From Rhizobium redzepovicii (GTDB taxonomy: Bacteria; Pseudomonadota; Alphaproteobacteria; Rhizobiales; Rhizobiaceae), in assembly GCF_019793435.1 (NCBI RefSeq), contig NZ_JAILYH010000010.1:124001-188000 (forward strand): a DNA stretch of 64,000 nt. Direction: 5' to 3'. Position numbers and translations under genes: made by a program. Within the stretch, counting starts at the first letter, position 1, and every line of letters begins with the position of its first letter. The notes beneath the pieces are model-generated. The model saw only the letters and a program-made list of their open reading frames with translations. It was not told the DNA's origin and did not search any database. This document shows, in pieces, positions 18,164 through 26,687 of this stretch.

Positions 18164-19400
18164 AACGCTGCGGCGAATAAGCCGCAATATCGATGAACGG
18201 CGTCTCGCCGGTAATGAGTTCGGCAAGCACGCGGCCGGTCACCGGCCCGAGCGTCAGCCCGTGGTGGGCATGTCCGAAGGCGAACCACAGGCCCTGATGG
18301 CGCGGCGCCTTGCCGATGATAGGCATCATGTCCGGCGTACAGGGGCGGGCGCCCATCCAGGGTTCGGGATCGAGCCTGTCGCCGAGCGGAAAGATTGCGC
18401 GGGCAACCACCTCGGCCCGGTCGAGCTGGACCGGTGTCTTCGGCGCATCAAGCGTTGTGAACTCCGCGCCGGTCGTCAGGCGGATGCCGCGGCGCATCGG
18501 CGCCAGCAGATAGCCGCGTTCGGCATCCAGCATCCAGTTGTTGAGCACTGCATTTCCCTTGGCGGCATAATGCATATGATAGCCGCGTTTGACGCCAAGG
18601 GACAAGGAATAGCCGAGGCGGCGCGTCGCAAGCGCCGCCCAGGGGCCGAGCGCAATCACCGCATCGTCGGCTTCGAGCGGGCCTTCCCCGGTCATGATCT
18701 TCCAGCCGGAGCCGAACTGGCCAAGCGAGGCGGCGTCGCCTGTGACGAACCTGCCGCCGAGGCTTTCGAAATAGCCGCGATAGGCCGATGTCAGCGCATG
18801 CGGATCGAGCACCGACCAGGGATCACGCCAGCGGATGCCGCCGGCAAAATCGCCTGTCATGTCAGGCTCCATGCGGGCGATGTCGGCCGAAGTCAGGCCG
18901 TCATATTCCACCCCGAATTCACTCTGCCAGAGTGCTGCCTCCGCTAAGGCCTGATCGCGCTTGGCCTCAGTCCGGAAGATCTTCATCCAGCCGTCCCTAC
19001 GGATCAGCGCTTCGGCATGCGCCGCCTCGATGAGATCCTTGTGTTCGGCAATCGAATTTTCGATCAGCGGCGCATAGGCTCGGGTGATGAGAGCGTGGCG
19101 CCGGGCGTTCGAATTCCACCAGTAGCGGGCGAGAAAGGCAAGCTGGCTCGGCAGCGTGCGCAGATGGTAATGCGCATCGATGCGGTTGTTCAGCGCATAA
19201 CGCAGCAACAGGCCAAGCTGCTGCGGAAAGCCGTAGGGCGCAACACCTTCGCGCTGGATCAGGCCGGCATTGCCGAAGGAGGTTTCGTTGCCCGGATCCT
19301 TGCGGTCGACCAGCGTCACCTGCCGGCCGCGCCGTTGAAGATGGATAGCCGTCGACACGCCGACGATGCCGGCGCCGAGCACGATTGCGTTTTTCGTCAT
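18153..19400 (-). CDS. FAD-dependent D-amino-acid dehydrogenase-like oxidoreductase
   Basis: The 415-residue flavoprotein is of the DadA family (DAO fold). The Rossmann FAD motif is VLGAGIVGVSTAIHLQRRG at residues 7-25. The next stretch, KDPGNETSFGNAGLI, is the DadA hallmark, and RPCTPDMMPIIGKAP near residue 355 is the C-terminal FAD/substrate motif. DadA-type enzymes oxidise D-alanine and related D-amino acids to keto acids at the membrane. The precise substrate is not determined. An AGGGA site precedes the ATG. It lies downstream of the polyketide synthase pair on the same strand after a 73-base gap and might share their transcript. Confidence 0.8.
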   Translation of the reverse strand: MTKNAIVLGAGIVGVSTAIHLQRRGRQVTLVDRKDPGNETSFGNAGLIQREGVAPYGFPQQLGLLLRYALNNRIDAHYHLRTLPSQLAFLARYWWNSNARRHALITRAYAPLIENSIAEHKDLIEAAHAEALIRRDGWMKIFRTEAKRDQALAEAALWQSEFGVEYDGLTSADIARMEPDMTGDFAGGIRWRDPWSVLDPHALTSAYRGYFESLGGRFVTGDAASLGQFGSGWKIMTGEGPLEADDAVIALGPWAALATRRLGYSLSLGVKRGYHMHYAAKGNAVLNNWMLDAERGYLLAPMRRGIRLTTGAEFTTLDAPKTPVQLDRAEVVARAIFPLGDRLDPEPWMGARPCTPDMMPIIGKAPRHQGLWFAFGHAHHGLTLGPVTGRVLAELITGETPFIDIAAYSPQRFNP

Positions 19401-19473
19401 TTCCCTGCATTCCGCTTTGTTATCGCAGTGAAAATGCCCCTGCCGATACCGCCGGGCAAACGAAAAATCGCCT

Positions 19474-19977
19474 TCATTTCAAAATCATTGCGCTTTTCAG
19501 TGCGGCATTTTCGGCCTTCATGCGGACATAGAGGATGCAGGCGTTGAGAAGCGAAAAGCCGATTGCGTAAAAGGGCAGACCGAACGCCAGAGGAAGGGCG
19601 GCGATCTCGCCGACGACGATCGCGTAGTTCGGATGCCGGAGGAAGCGATAGGGGCCGGATGTGACGAGCGGCGCGCCGGGCAGGATGATGATGCGCGTCG
19701 TCCAGCGGTCTTTCAGCGTCGCCAGAACCCAAAGCCGCAGCGCCTGCAGCCCGATGAAGACGGCAAACCAGAAGAGCTCGACCGGCCTGCCGGGTGCCAG
19801 CAGCCAGAGGCCGATGATCCAGCCGGCGTGCAGCGCCACTATGGCCGGATAGTGTTCCGGCGCCAGTTCCCTGGCGCCTCTGGCGAGAAGGGCGGCGGTG
19901 TTGCGCCGGGCTAGCACGAGTTCGCCAAACCGCTGCAGCGTCACGAAGGCAAGGAGCGCGATCGACGGCCAGATCAT
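19474..19977 (-). CDS. Isoprenylcysteine carboxyl methyltransferase-like membrane protein
   Basis: The 167-residue protein has four or five membrane helices and the C-terminal ICMT signature YRFLRHPNYAIVVGEIAALP, which binds S-adenosylmethionine. In bacteria such proteins next to type III polyketide synthases (BpsB beside BpsA in Bacillus subtilis, SrsB in Streptomyces) O-methylate alkylpyrones or alkylresorcinols. Here the gene overlaps the polyketide synthase by 4 bases (ATGA), so the two are translationally coupled and this role is the best inference. Confidence 0.82.
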   Translation of the reverse strand: MIWPSIALLAFVTLQRFGELVLARRNTAALLARGARELAPEHYPAIVALHAGWIIGLWLLAPGRPVELFWFAVFIGLQALRLWVLATLKDRWTTRIIILPGAPLVTSGPYRFLRHPNYAIVVGEIAALPLAFGLPFYAIGFSLLNACILYVRMKAENAALKSAMILK

Positions 19978-21026
19978 GCCACCCTCCGAAGCGTCACGCA
20001 GCTCGCCGAAAAGCCCGGCCCCATGGCGATCATCGCGGAGCGCTCCGGCAATCCGGCGCGGATCGCCCGCTCCAGCACGAATAGAATGGTCGGCGAGGAC
20101 ATATTGCCGTAGTCGGCAAGCACGCCGCGCTCGTGATCGAGCGTGCCCGGCGTCAGCGAAAGCGCGCTCTCCATCGCCGCCAGGACTTTGGTGCCGCCGG
20201 GATGGCAGATGAAGCGATCGATATCTGCAGGTGTCAGTCCGCTTCGCGCCAGAATGGCGGTCACCGCCGGGCCCAGCTCCTTTTCGGCAAAAGGCGGCAG
20301 GGATTGCGCCAGCACGATGCCGAAACCGCCGTCGTCGATCTTCCAGCCCATGATGTCGAGTGTGTCGGGAAAGAGATGGTCGCCAGTCGATTCCACCTCC
20401 GCCAGCCCGCCTTCGCCGGATCGCAGCACGCAGGCGGCGGCACCGTCGCCGAAAAGCGCCGTCGCAATGATGTTCGGCCGCGTCAGCTCGTCAAGCCGGA
20501 AGGCAAGCGTGCAGAGCTCGATCGAGACGAAGAGCACGACGGCGCCCGGCCGGCTGCGCGCCAGCCGCGCGGCGATCGCAAAGCCCGACACACCGGCCGC
20601 ACAGCCGAGCCCGAACACCGGCACGCGCTCGATATCGGCCCTGAAGCCCATCCGGCGCGCCATCTGCGCATCGAGGCTCGGCGTCGTAAAACCGGTCGAC
20701 GAGACCGTCACGACACAGTCGACATCGCCGGCTTCAAGCCCCGCCCGGGAAAGCGCTGAGCTGGCGGCTTCGACAAAGAGCTCAGCTGCCACCTCCGCAT
20801 AGGCCTGCATCCGGTCTTGCCAGCCATGCTGCTCGTCGAACCAGGCAAGCGGTCGCGCCGCATGGCGCTTTTGAATGCCAGCGCTGTCGAAGACGCGGGC
20901 AAGATGGCGGAAATCCTCAAAACGGTCGGCAAACAGCCGGCCGGAGGCTTCGACCGCTTCTTTCTGGAAAATGACATGTTCGGGTGCGGCGACGGCGAGG
21001 CTGACGAGTTTTACGGTATCGGTCAC
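19974..21026 (-). CDS. Type III polyketide synthase (chalcone synthase-like)
   Basis: This 350-residue enzyme condenses an acyl-CoA starter with malonyl-CoA to pyrones or resorcinols. The catalytic triad is visible: Cys142 in FGLGCAAG, His275 in FICHPGG and Asn308 in DYGNMSSP. It belongs with bacterial alkylpyrone/alkylresorcinol synthases rather than plant chalcone synthases. Start codon is GTG, with AAGGAG 6 bases upstream. Coupled to the ICMT-like gene, it probably makes a methylated membrane-associated polyketide lipid. The starter unit cannot be predicted. Confidence 0.88.
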   Translation of the reverse strand: MTDTVKLVSLAVAAPEHVIFQKEAVEASGRLFADRFEDFRHLARVFDSAGIQKRHAARPLAWFDEQHGWQDRMQAYAEVAAELFVEAASSALSRAGLEAGDVDCVVTVSSTGFTTPSLDAQMARRMGFRADIERVPVFGLGCAAGVSGFAIAARLARSRPGAVVLFVSIELCTLAFRLDELTRPNIIATALFGDGAAACVLRSGEGGLAEVESTGDHLFPDTLDIMGWKIDDGGFGIVLAQSLPPFAEKELGPAVTAILARSGLTPADIDRFICHPGGTKVLAAMESALSLTPGTLDHERGVLADYGNMSSPTILFVLERAIRAGLPERSAMIAMGPGFSASCVTLRRVA

Positions 21027-21195
21027 TAAGTTCTCCTTGTCGTTCCCGGCGTAACGTTGAGAACACCCGGTTTCGACGATCTATTCGGCCTCGGTGGCTT
21101 CACGAAGCCGTGATGAAGAAAATAGAGAGGCTGCCGAATAAAGCTCGGGGCAGCGGTGTTTTCTCCTCGCAACGTCACTTTCGAGGAGTTTTCCG
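21027..21195. promoter_or_regulatory. Divergent intergenic region
   Basis: This 169-base region separates the polyketide synthase (minus) from the TPR protein (plus). It contains an AAGGAG site for the former and GAGGAG for the latter. I do not see a clear promoter pair or operator. Confidence 0.3.
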
Positions 21196-21732
21196 ATGAC
21201 GATCATGACAATCCGTATTGCTTCCCTCATTCTCGGCGGCTGCCTTGCCGCTTCCGTTTTCTCGGGCCCGGTCTTCGCAGCCGGCAATGACAACAGCACG
21301 ATGCCGACCTGCAAGAAGGGTGAGATCTACGACCAGAAGAGCAAGAAATGCGTCAAGCAGCAGAGCGCCAACGTCTCTGACGAGAACCGCACCGACTACG
21401 CCTATTCACTGGCCAAGAGCGGTCGCTATGAGGAGGCGCTTGCCATGCTCGACACGGTCAAGGACCAGAACACCGCCGAGGTGCTGAATTATCGCGGTTA
21501 CGCCACCCGCAAGCTCGGCCGCACCGACGAAGGCATTTCCTATTATCTCAAGTCTGTGAAGATGGATCCGCAATACGCCAAGGTCCGTGAATATCTCGGC
21601 GAAGCCTATGTCATCAAGGGCAGGCTCGATCTGGCAAAGGACCAGTTGAAGTCAATCAAGTCGATCTGCGGCACCGACTGCGAGGAATATCAGGACTTGA
21701 GCGCAGCCATCATCGATCCGTCGAAGATCTGA
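21196..21732 (+). CDS. Exported tetratricopeptide-repeat protein
   Basis: The 178-residue protein has a signal peptide (cleavage near FAA-G, about residue 31), a short cysteine-containing segment PTCKKGEIYDQKSKKC, and two or three TPR units from about residue 63 (YSLAKSGRYEEALAMLD, then YRGYATRKLGRTDEGISYYL and REYLGEAYVIKGRLDLA). A further Cys pair (ICGTDC) is near the C-terminus, so disulfides in the periplasm are likely. It lies 48 bases before the sigma factor gene and may be co-transcribed, but its role is unknown. Confidence 0.75.
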   Translation: MTIMTIRIASLILGGCLAASVFSGPVFAAGNDNSTMPTCKKGEIYDQKSKKCVKQQSANVSDENRTDYAYSLAKSGRYEEALAMLDTVKDQNTAEVLNYRGYATRKLGRTDEGISYYLKSVKMDPQYAKVREYLGEAYVIKGRLDLAKDQLKSIKSICGTDCEEYQDLSAAIIDPSKI

Positions 21733-21780
21733 TTGCCGGCACCGGGCGGGAACGGGAAACCACGGGGGAGGGATGTAAGA

Positions 21781-22386
21781 ATGTCGGTCGCGCGCACTTC
21801 GTTTCCTGCCTATAGTCGCGCGAGAACGGAATCGCCGGTTCGTCCGGCGGTTCCGAGGCAGGCAGGATCGTCGGAGGCGGCTATCGCGAGCGCAGCGGAT
21901 ATCAAGAGCGGCCTGACGGAAAATCTGGCAAGGCTCTGGCGTTATGGTCTCGTTCTCTCGCATCAGCGTGATGTCGCCGACGATCTGGTGCAGGCGACCT
22001 GCCTGCGCGCGCTGGAACGCGCCGATCAGTTCGTCGCCGGCACCCGGCTCGACCGCTGGCTGTTTTCGATCCTGCATTCGATCTGGCTGAACGAGGTCCG
22101 CTCCCGCCGGGTGCGTGAGGGCCAGGGTTTCGTCGATGCCGGGGAGGCTCTGACCTTCGACGGCGCCCACGACACCGAAACCCATGTGATGGCGGGTCAG
22201 GTGCTGAAACGGGTGAATGCGCTGCCCGAGGCGCAGAGAACAGTGGTGTTCCTCGCCTATGTCGAAGGGCTTTCCTATCGCGAGGTTGCAAGCATACTGG
22301 ATATTCCGATCGGAACCGTGATGAGCCGGCTGGCGGCAGCCCGCGCCAAGCTCGCCAGTGACGAGCGGGAAGGGGGACGGCAATGA
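21781..22386 (+). CDS. ECF-type RNA polymerase sigma factor
   Basis: The 201-residue protein has sigma region 2 (LWRYGLVLSHQRDVADDLVQ, with the typical DxAxDLVQ) and region 4 (LPEAQRTVVFLAYVEGLSYR, then EVASILDIPIGTVMSRL helix-turn-helix). The first 50 residues are a low-complexity extension. The ATG at 21781 follows GGGGAGGGATG. It overlaps the anti-sigma gene by 4 bases, the standard arrangement. The target regulon is not visible from this window, although the adjacent TPR gene is a candidate. Confidence 0.9.
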   Translation: MSVARTSFPAYSRARTESPVRPAVPRQAGSSEAAIASAADIKSGLTENLARLWRYGLVLSHQRDVADDLVQATCLRALERADQFVAGTRLDRWLFSILHSIWLNEVRSRRVREGQGFVDAGEALTFDGAHDTETHVMAGQVLKRVNALPEAQRTVVFLAYVEGLSYREVASILDIPIGTVMSRLAAARAKLASDEREGGRQ

Positions 22387-23186
22387 ATACGAAACGCACC
22401 ATTCCCTCCGACGAGGACCTGACCGCCTTCATCGACGGTGAACTGACGGCTGACGAAGCTGCGCGCATCGAAAGTCTGGTGAACGAAGACAAGGCTGTCG
22501 CCGAGCGGCTGGAATTCCTGGCCCGCGCCAGCCTGCCCTTCGCGCAGGCCTTTGCGCCGCTGCTGTCGCAGGCTCCACGCGAGAAACTGGAAACGATGCT
22601 CGCCGCCATCCCAGTGCCTGAGAGCGCCAAACCCGGCGCCACGCCTGTATCCGCCAGCCGCCGCCGCTTCCTCGGCGCGCTTGCCGCCTCACTTGTCGCC
22701 GGCGTCGCTATCGACCGCGCCGTCCTCGCCATCGGCAGAGGCGTTTCAGCGAAGGACGAAAACAGCGAATGGCGCGCCGTGGTCGCCGACTATATCTCGC
22801 TCTATACACCGGAGACTCTTGCCGGTCCCGTGCCCGCAAGAGACGACCAGGCCACCCAGCTCGCAGGCCTCGACGAAAAGCTCGGCCTATCGCTCTCCCC
22901 CGAATCCGTTTCGCTGCCGGGCATCGATTTCAAACGTGCTCTGCTGCTGCAATATGATGGCAAACCGCTCGCCCAGATCGCCTATCTCGACCCCGAAACC
23001 GGCCCGATGGCGCTCTGCATCGTCCGCTCCGATGCCGGTCCCAAAGCGCCGGATCTCGAAAGCCGCAAGGGCATGAACGTCGTCTACTGGTCGAACGGAA
23101 CGCACGCCTTCATGCTGATCGGCCATGCAGCGGCGGACAGGATGGCGGCGATTGCCGATGGAGTGCGGGGGAGGGTGGCTGCCTGA
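22383..23186 (+). CDS. Transmembrane anti-sigma factor
   Basis: The 267-residue protein starts with an anti-sigma domain (DEDLTAFIDGELTADEAARI) that lacks the Cys/His zinc motif. One membrane helix follows at about residues 96-117, then a C-terminal extracytoplasmic domain. The helix is preceded by SRRRFLGALAAS, which looks like a Tat twin-arginine signal. The predicted role is to hold the upstream sigma factor at the membrane until an envelope signal is sensed. The ATGA overlap with the sigma gene supports it. Confidence 0.82.
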   Translation: MNTKRTIPSDEDLTAFIDGELTADEAARIESLVNEDKAVAERLEFLARASLPFAQAFAPLLSQAPREKLETMLAAIPVPESAKPGATPVSASRRRFLGALAASLVAGVAIDRAVLAIGRGVSAKDENSEWRAVVADYISLYTPETLAGPVPARDDQATQLAGLDEKLGLSLSPESVSLPGIDFKRALLLQYDGKPLAQIAYLDPETGPMALCIVRSDAGPKAPDLESRKGMNVVYWSNGTHAFMLIGHAAADRMAAIADGVRGRVAA

Positions 23187-23228
23187 CCTGCCATTGGCCC
23201 GGCCTGAAATCGGGCGTGATAAATCCTG

Positions 23229-24038
23229 CTATCGATCTCGTTTCACGAACTGACCGAGACGGTTCACAAGCTTCGATGCCCAGAACGTGAGGATCGAGAC
23301 CCCCAGGCCGTGGTCGGCAAGGGCACGCAGCACTTCCTTGTTCTGACGCGATATGTTTTGAATGTTCTTGTTTGTGGCGCCCCCCAAGCGCATCCTCACC
23401 AATACGCGGGGAATATAAACGGTCCTGATGCGCGCAACTTCCAGAAAACGCATCATAAGCTCGACATCGGCTGCCAGCCGATAACGCAGATCGAACGTCC
23501 CGAACCGGTCATAGATGCGACGCCGAACATAGAATGTCGGATGCGGCGGACACCAGCCCCGTCTAAAGAAACCGGGTTCAAACGCACAGGATTTCCAATA
23601 ACGGACTGTGCGATCGGGATGCTGGTTGGAAACATAAATGAGATCGCCATAGCAGCCGTCATAGGCTTCATCGTCCAGCGCGGCCGCCACGGTTTCGAGG
23701 GAGCCGCTGCTCTCGAAAGTGTCATCCGCGTTCAGGAAGCCGATGATCTCGCCGCTCGCAAGGCCAATCCCCTTGTTCATGGCCTCATAGATACCTCCGT
23801 CCCGTCCCGAAAATACGCGGCGGTTCTCCGCCGGCGCCGAAGCAATGATGGCGAGTGTGGAATCGCTTGAGCCACCGTCAATGATGATGTGCTCGAAATC
23901 GCGGTAGGTTTGTTGGTCGATGGACCGCAACGTATCGGCAATGGTCCGCTCTGCGTTCCAGCAAACGGTGATGAGACTTATCCGGGGAGGGCGTGGATCG
24001 GCAGTGTCTGCAGCCATTTTGAAGGGTGTCTTGCTCAC
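23229..24038 (-). CDS. Family 2 glycosyltransferase
   Basis: The 269-residue enzyme has a GT-A fold. ISLITVCWNAERTIADTLRS is the first strand, IIIDGGSSDSTL the nucleotide-binding DGxSxD motif, and GFLNADDTFESSG the DxD-like metal motif. It resembles WcaA/colanic-acid-type transferases that use UDP- or GDP-sugars. The GTG start at 24038 has no good ribosome site; ATG at 24017 is an alternative that keeps the whole domain. It sits at the left edge of the polysaccharide locus, on the opposite strand. Confidence 0.85.
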   Translation of the reverse strand: MSKTPFKMAADTADPRPPRISLITVCWNAERTIADTLRSIDQQTYRDFEHIIIDGGSSDSTLAIIASAPAENRRVFSGRDGGIYEAMNKGIGLASGEIIGFLNADDTFESSGSLETVAAALDDEAYDGCYGDLIYVSNQHPDRTVRYWKSCAFEPGFFRRGWCPPHPTFYVRRRIYDRFGTFDLRYRLAADVELMMRFLEVARIRTVYIPRVLVRMRLGGATNKNIQNISRQNKEVLRALADHGLGVSILTFWASKLVNRLGQFVKRDR

Positions 24039-24268
24039 ATTCTAAGGGGCGAAATCTGGCCAAGCCGTAGCAGACGGAAAGGCGGCGTCGCAATCCGGTA
24101 CTGCAGATTATCCTGGATCAATGCTCGATTGATGAGAGATTGGGCTACTTCCCGTCTCGGTAAGTGCATTGCATGCCGATCGATCTATCTGTAGTGAGCA
24201 ATGTCGAACAGCGACGTCATCACGAAGCCTCGTGAATGCGCGCGGATTTACCAGTTGCAGGAGGTCTC
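24039..24268. promoter_or_regulatory. Control region at the head of the O-antigen operon
   Basis: This 230-base gap separates the GT2 gene (minus) from rfbA (plus) and is the only long non-coding stretch before the 18.8-kb gene chain. The operon promoter should lie here. I see AGGAGG at 24259-24264 for rfbA, but no JUMPstart/ops element and no promoter I would trust. Confidence 0.35.
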
Positions 24269-25180
24269 TTGTCTTCGAAGAAAAAGCTGCGCAAGGGCAT
24301 CTTGCTCGCCGGGGGCTCGGGTACCCGGCTCCATCCCGCGACCCTCGCCATTTCGAAGCAACTTCTTCCGGTTTTTGACAAACCGATGATCTATTATCCC
24401 CTGTCAACGCTGATGCTCGCAGGTATCCGGGATATCCTTATTATCTCGACGCCACAGGACACGCCGCGCTTTGAACAGCTGCTAGGTGACGGCGCCCAAT
24501 GGGGGTTGAACCTTCAATATGCCGTGCAGGCCGCGCCCGAAGGCATTCCTCAGGCATTCTCGATCGGCAGGGAATTCATCGGGCAAGAGGCAACCGCCCT
24601 CGTGCTCGGAGACAATATCTTTTACGGCAACCTCCTGACGCATGATTTATCCGCGGCTTCGGCGAGATCGGACGAAGCGACGATCTTCGCGTACAAAGTC
24701 CACGATCCCGAACGGTATGGGGTGGTAGAATTTGACGGTGAGGGGAAAGTCCTCACCTTGGAGGAAAAGCCATCCAGGCCCCGCTCTTCTTACGCGGTGA
24801 CGGGTTTGTATTTCTACGACAATGACGTGATTGACATTGCTGCCGGTTTGAAACCCTCGCCGCGCGGTGAAACCGAAATTACCGACATCAATCGGCATTA
24901 TTTGTCGACCGGCAGGCTGAATGTTGCCGTCCTGGGAAGAGGGCATGCCTGGCTTGATACGGGCACGCACGATTCACTCCTTGAAGCCAGTCAATTCATT
25001 GCCACCATCGAGCGGCGCCAGGGGCTGAAGATTGCCTGCCCCGAAGAAATCGCCTTTCATTTGGAATACATAGATGCCGAGCAATTGCTAAGGCTGGCGG
25101 CTCCACTTGAAAAGAGCTCTTACGGTCGATACCTCATCAGCCTGGTGAGGGAGCCAGCTCCGCATTTCCCAACCGGCTGA
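24269..25180 (+). CDS. rfbA: Glucose-1-phosphate thymidylyltransferase
   Basis: RfbA makes dTDP-glucose from dTTP and glucose-1-phosphate, the entry to dTDP-6-deoxy sugars. The motif [20 protein letters not shown] and the following [17 protein letters not shown] are diagnostic, as are VLGDNIFYG and [20 protein letters not shown] further on. The preferred start is the TTG at 24269, 4 bases after AGGAGG, giving 303 residues; an ATG at 24236 has no ribosome site. RfbB (43.1-44.2 kb, opposite strand) would take the next step. No rfbC or rfbD is present, so dTDP-rhamnose is not made from this locus. Confidence 0.92.
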   Translation: MSSKKKLRKGILLAGGSGTRLHPATLAISKQLLPVFDKPMIYYPLSTLMLAGIRDILIISTPQDTPRFEQLLGDGAQWGLNLQYAVQAAPEGIPQAFSIGREFIGQEATALVLGDNIFYGNLLTHDLSAASARSDEATIFAYKVHDPERYGVVEFDGEGKVLTLEEKPSRPRSSYAVTGLYFYDNDVIDIAAGLKPSPRGETEITDINRHYLSTGRLNVAVLGRGHAWLDTGTHDSLLEASQFIATIERRQGLKIACPEEIAFHLEYIDAEQLLRLAAPLEKSSYGRYLISLVREPAPHFPTG

Positions 25181-25204
25181 ACCGACAAAACTGGAAAACC
25201 AATC

Positions 25205-25579
25205 TTGTCTGCTTTTACCCTGCTTACGTTAAAGACGATGTCCGACGGACGAGGCGCGCTGACCGTCATGGACGGAATACTGCCATTTCCGGTCGTCCGG
25301 AGCTTTTGGATCTATGGAGCCGACGGATACACGCGCGGTGGCCATCGTCATCACCAGACTCGACAGGCGTTGGTGGCGCTTTCGGGAAGCGTGATGATTT
25401 TGATGGACGATGGAAAGGCCCGGGAAGAGATCACCTTGTCGTCACCGGACCAGTGCCTGCTGGTAGAGCCAAGGGACTGGCACGAAATGACCTTCGGTCC
25501 CGGTTCGATCCTGCTCGTTTTTGCCTCACGCGGATATGATAAGGACGACTACATCGACACCCCCTATGAGCGGCTCTGA
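25205..25579 (+). CDS. fdtA: dTDP-4-oxo-6-deoxyhexose 3,4-ketoisomerase (FdtA/WxcM cupin)
   Basis: The 124-residue cupin isomerises dTDP-4-keto-6-deoxyglucose to the 3-keto sugar. DGRGALTVMDG, the GGHRHHQTRQALVALSGSV metal-free cupin core with two conserved histidines, and the PRDWHEM motif match the FdtA/QdtA family. Start codon is TTG at 25205, supported by alignment of the next residues with FdtA; an ATG at 25238 would truncate the first strand. FdtA (galacto) and QdtA (gluco) products cannot be told apart here. The next gene supplies the 3-aminotransferase. Confidence 0.83.
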   Translation: MSAFTLLTLKTMSDGRGALTVMDGILPFPVVRSFWIYGADGYTRGGHRHHQTRQALVALSGSVMILMDDGKAREEITLSSPDQCLLVEPRDWHEMTFGPGSILLVFASRGYDKDDYIDTPYERL

Positions 25580-25580
25580 G

Positions 25581-26687
25581 ATGATTGAGTATGAAAGTCT
25601 TGCGCAGGCCAACCGCGCGCTAATGGAAGAGTTGGAGGCGGCTGCTTCCCGTGTCATTCGTTCCGGGTGGTACATACTTGGCAATGAGGTCTCCTCATTC
25701 GAAGCTGAATTCGCCGCCTTTGCGGAAAGCAAACATTGCATCAGCGTGGCCAATGGTCTGGATGCGTTGATCCTCTCAATCGAAGCGCTCGATCTGCCGA
25801 AAGGCAGCGAGATCATGGTTGCCTCCAATACCTATATAGCCACTATTCTGGCAATTCTTCGCGCCGGCCACAAACCTGTTCTGGTGGAGCCCGAACGCGA
25901 AACCTTCAATATCGATCCGGAGCGCCTTCCTGCGGCGCTCACTCGCCACACGCAGGCAATCTGTGTCACGCATCTTTTCGGCAAAGCGTGCCGGATGACC
26001 GAGATCGCCGCGTTTGCAAGCGAGCATGGTCTGAGGGTGATCGAGGATTGCGCGCAGTCTCATGGCGCGCGCTATGACGGCAAACTGACCGGCACCTTCG
26101 GAATTGCCGGCTGCTTCAGCTTCTATCCGACCAAGAATCTGGGAGCTCTCGGAGATGCGGGCGCGATCGTCACGGATGATGACGAATTTGCAGATCGCTT
26201 GAGACACATGCGCAACTACGGTTCGAAGAAGAAATATGAGAACGTCTATATCGGTGTAAATTCCAGGCTTGATGAGATGCAGGCGGCATTCCTGCGGGTC
26301 AAACTGCGTTCCCTCGGTCAGGTCACTGAACATAAGCGGGCGCTGGCCGATATCTATTTTGCCAATCTGCCCAAATGGCTCGCACAGCCGCTTCGTCGAC
26401 CTGCCGAGTATGACGTGTTTCATATTTTCGGGATACGTCACCCGGCCCGCGACGAATTGCGTCAGTGGCTGCTCGATAACGGAGTCAAGACCGAGATACA
26501 TTATCCGATCGCGCCGCATAGGCAGAAGGCAATGCAAGGCATTCTTTCCGGCGATTATCCCATCGCCGATGAGCTGCATGCCACTGAGCTCAGCCTGCCT
26601 ATTTCCGCCGGGCATAGCGGCGATGAGATAGAGCGTGTCTGCAGCCTTCTTGCGGCGCTGCCAGAAAAGCTGAAGTTGGCGGCATGA
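25581..26687 (+). CDS. fdtB: dTDP-3-oxo-6-deoxyhexose aminotransferase (DegT/FdtB family)
   Basis: This PLP-dependent sugar aminotransferase of 368 residues forms the 3-amino-3,6-dideoxyhexose. The PLP lysine is Lys185 in FSFYPTKNLGALGD, and EDCAQSHGA with its Asp155 holds the PLP ring. The start ATG at 25581 follows the fdtA stop by one base (TGAGATG). Positioned right after fdtA, it fits the Fuc3N or Qui3N pathway. It is also the only aminotransferase in the locus, so it might have to serve the nonulosonate branch too. No FdtC-type acetyltransferase is present. Confidence 0.85.
   Translation: MIEYESLAQANRALMEELEAAASRVIRSGWYILGNEVSSFEAEFAAFAESKHCISVANGLDALILSIEALDLPKGSEIMVASNTYIATILAILRAGHKPVLVEPERETFNIDPERLPAALTRHTQAICVTHLFGKACRMTEIAAFASEHGLRVIEDCAQSHGARYDGKLTGTFGIAGCFSFYPTKNLGALGDAGAIVTDDDEFADRLRHMRNYGSKKKYENVYIGVNSRLDEMQAAFLRVKLRSLGQVTEHKRALADIYFANLPKWLAQPLRRPAEYDVFHIFGIRHPARDELRQWLLDNGVKTEIHYPIAPHRQKAMQGILSGDYPIADELHATELSLPISAGHSGDEIERVCSLLAALPEKLKLAA

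Noticed and set aside
24161-24172. PhaR-like site in the O-antigen control region (TGCATTGCATGC at about 24165)
   Set aside because: It fails the consensus at the tenth position, and the locus has no link to PHB.
24039-24268. JUMPstart/ops element upstream of the O-antigen operon
   Set aside because: No GGCGGTAG-like ops sequence is present.
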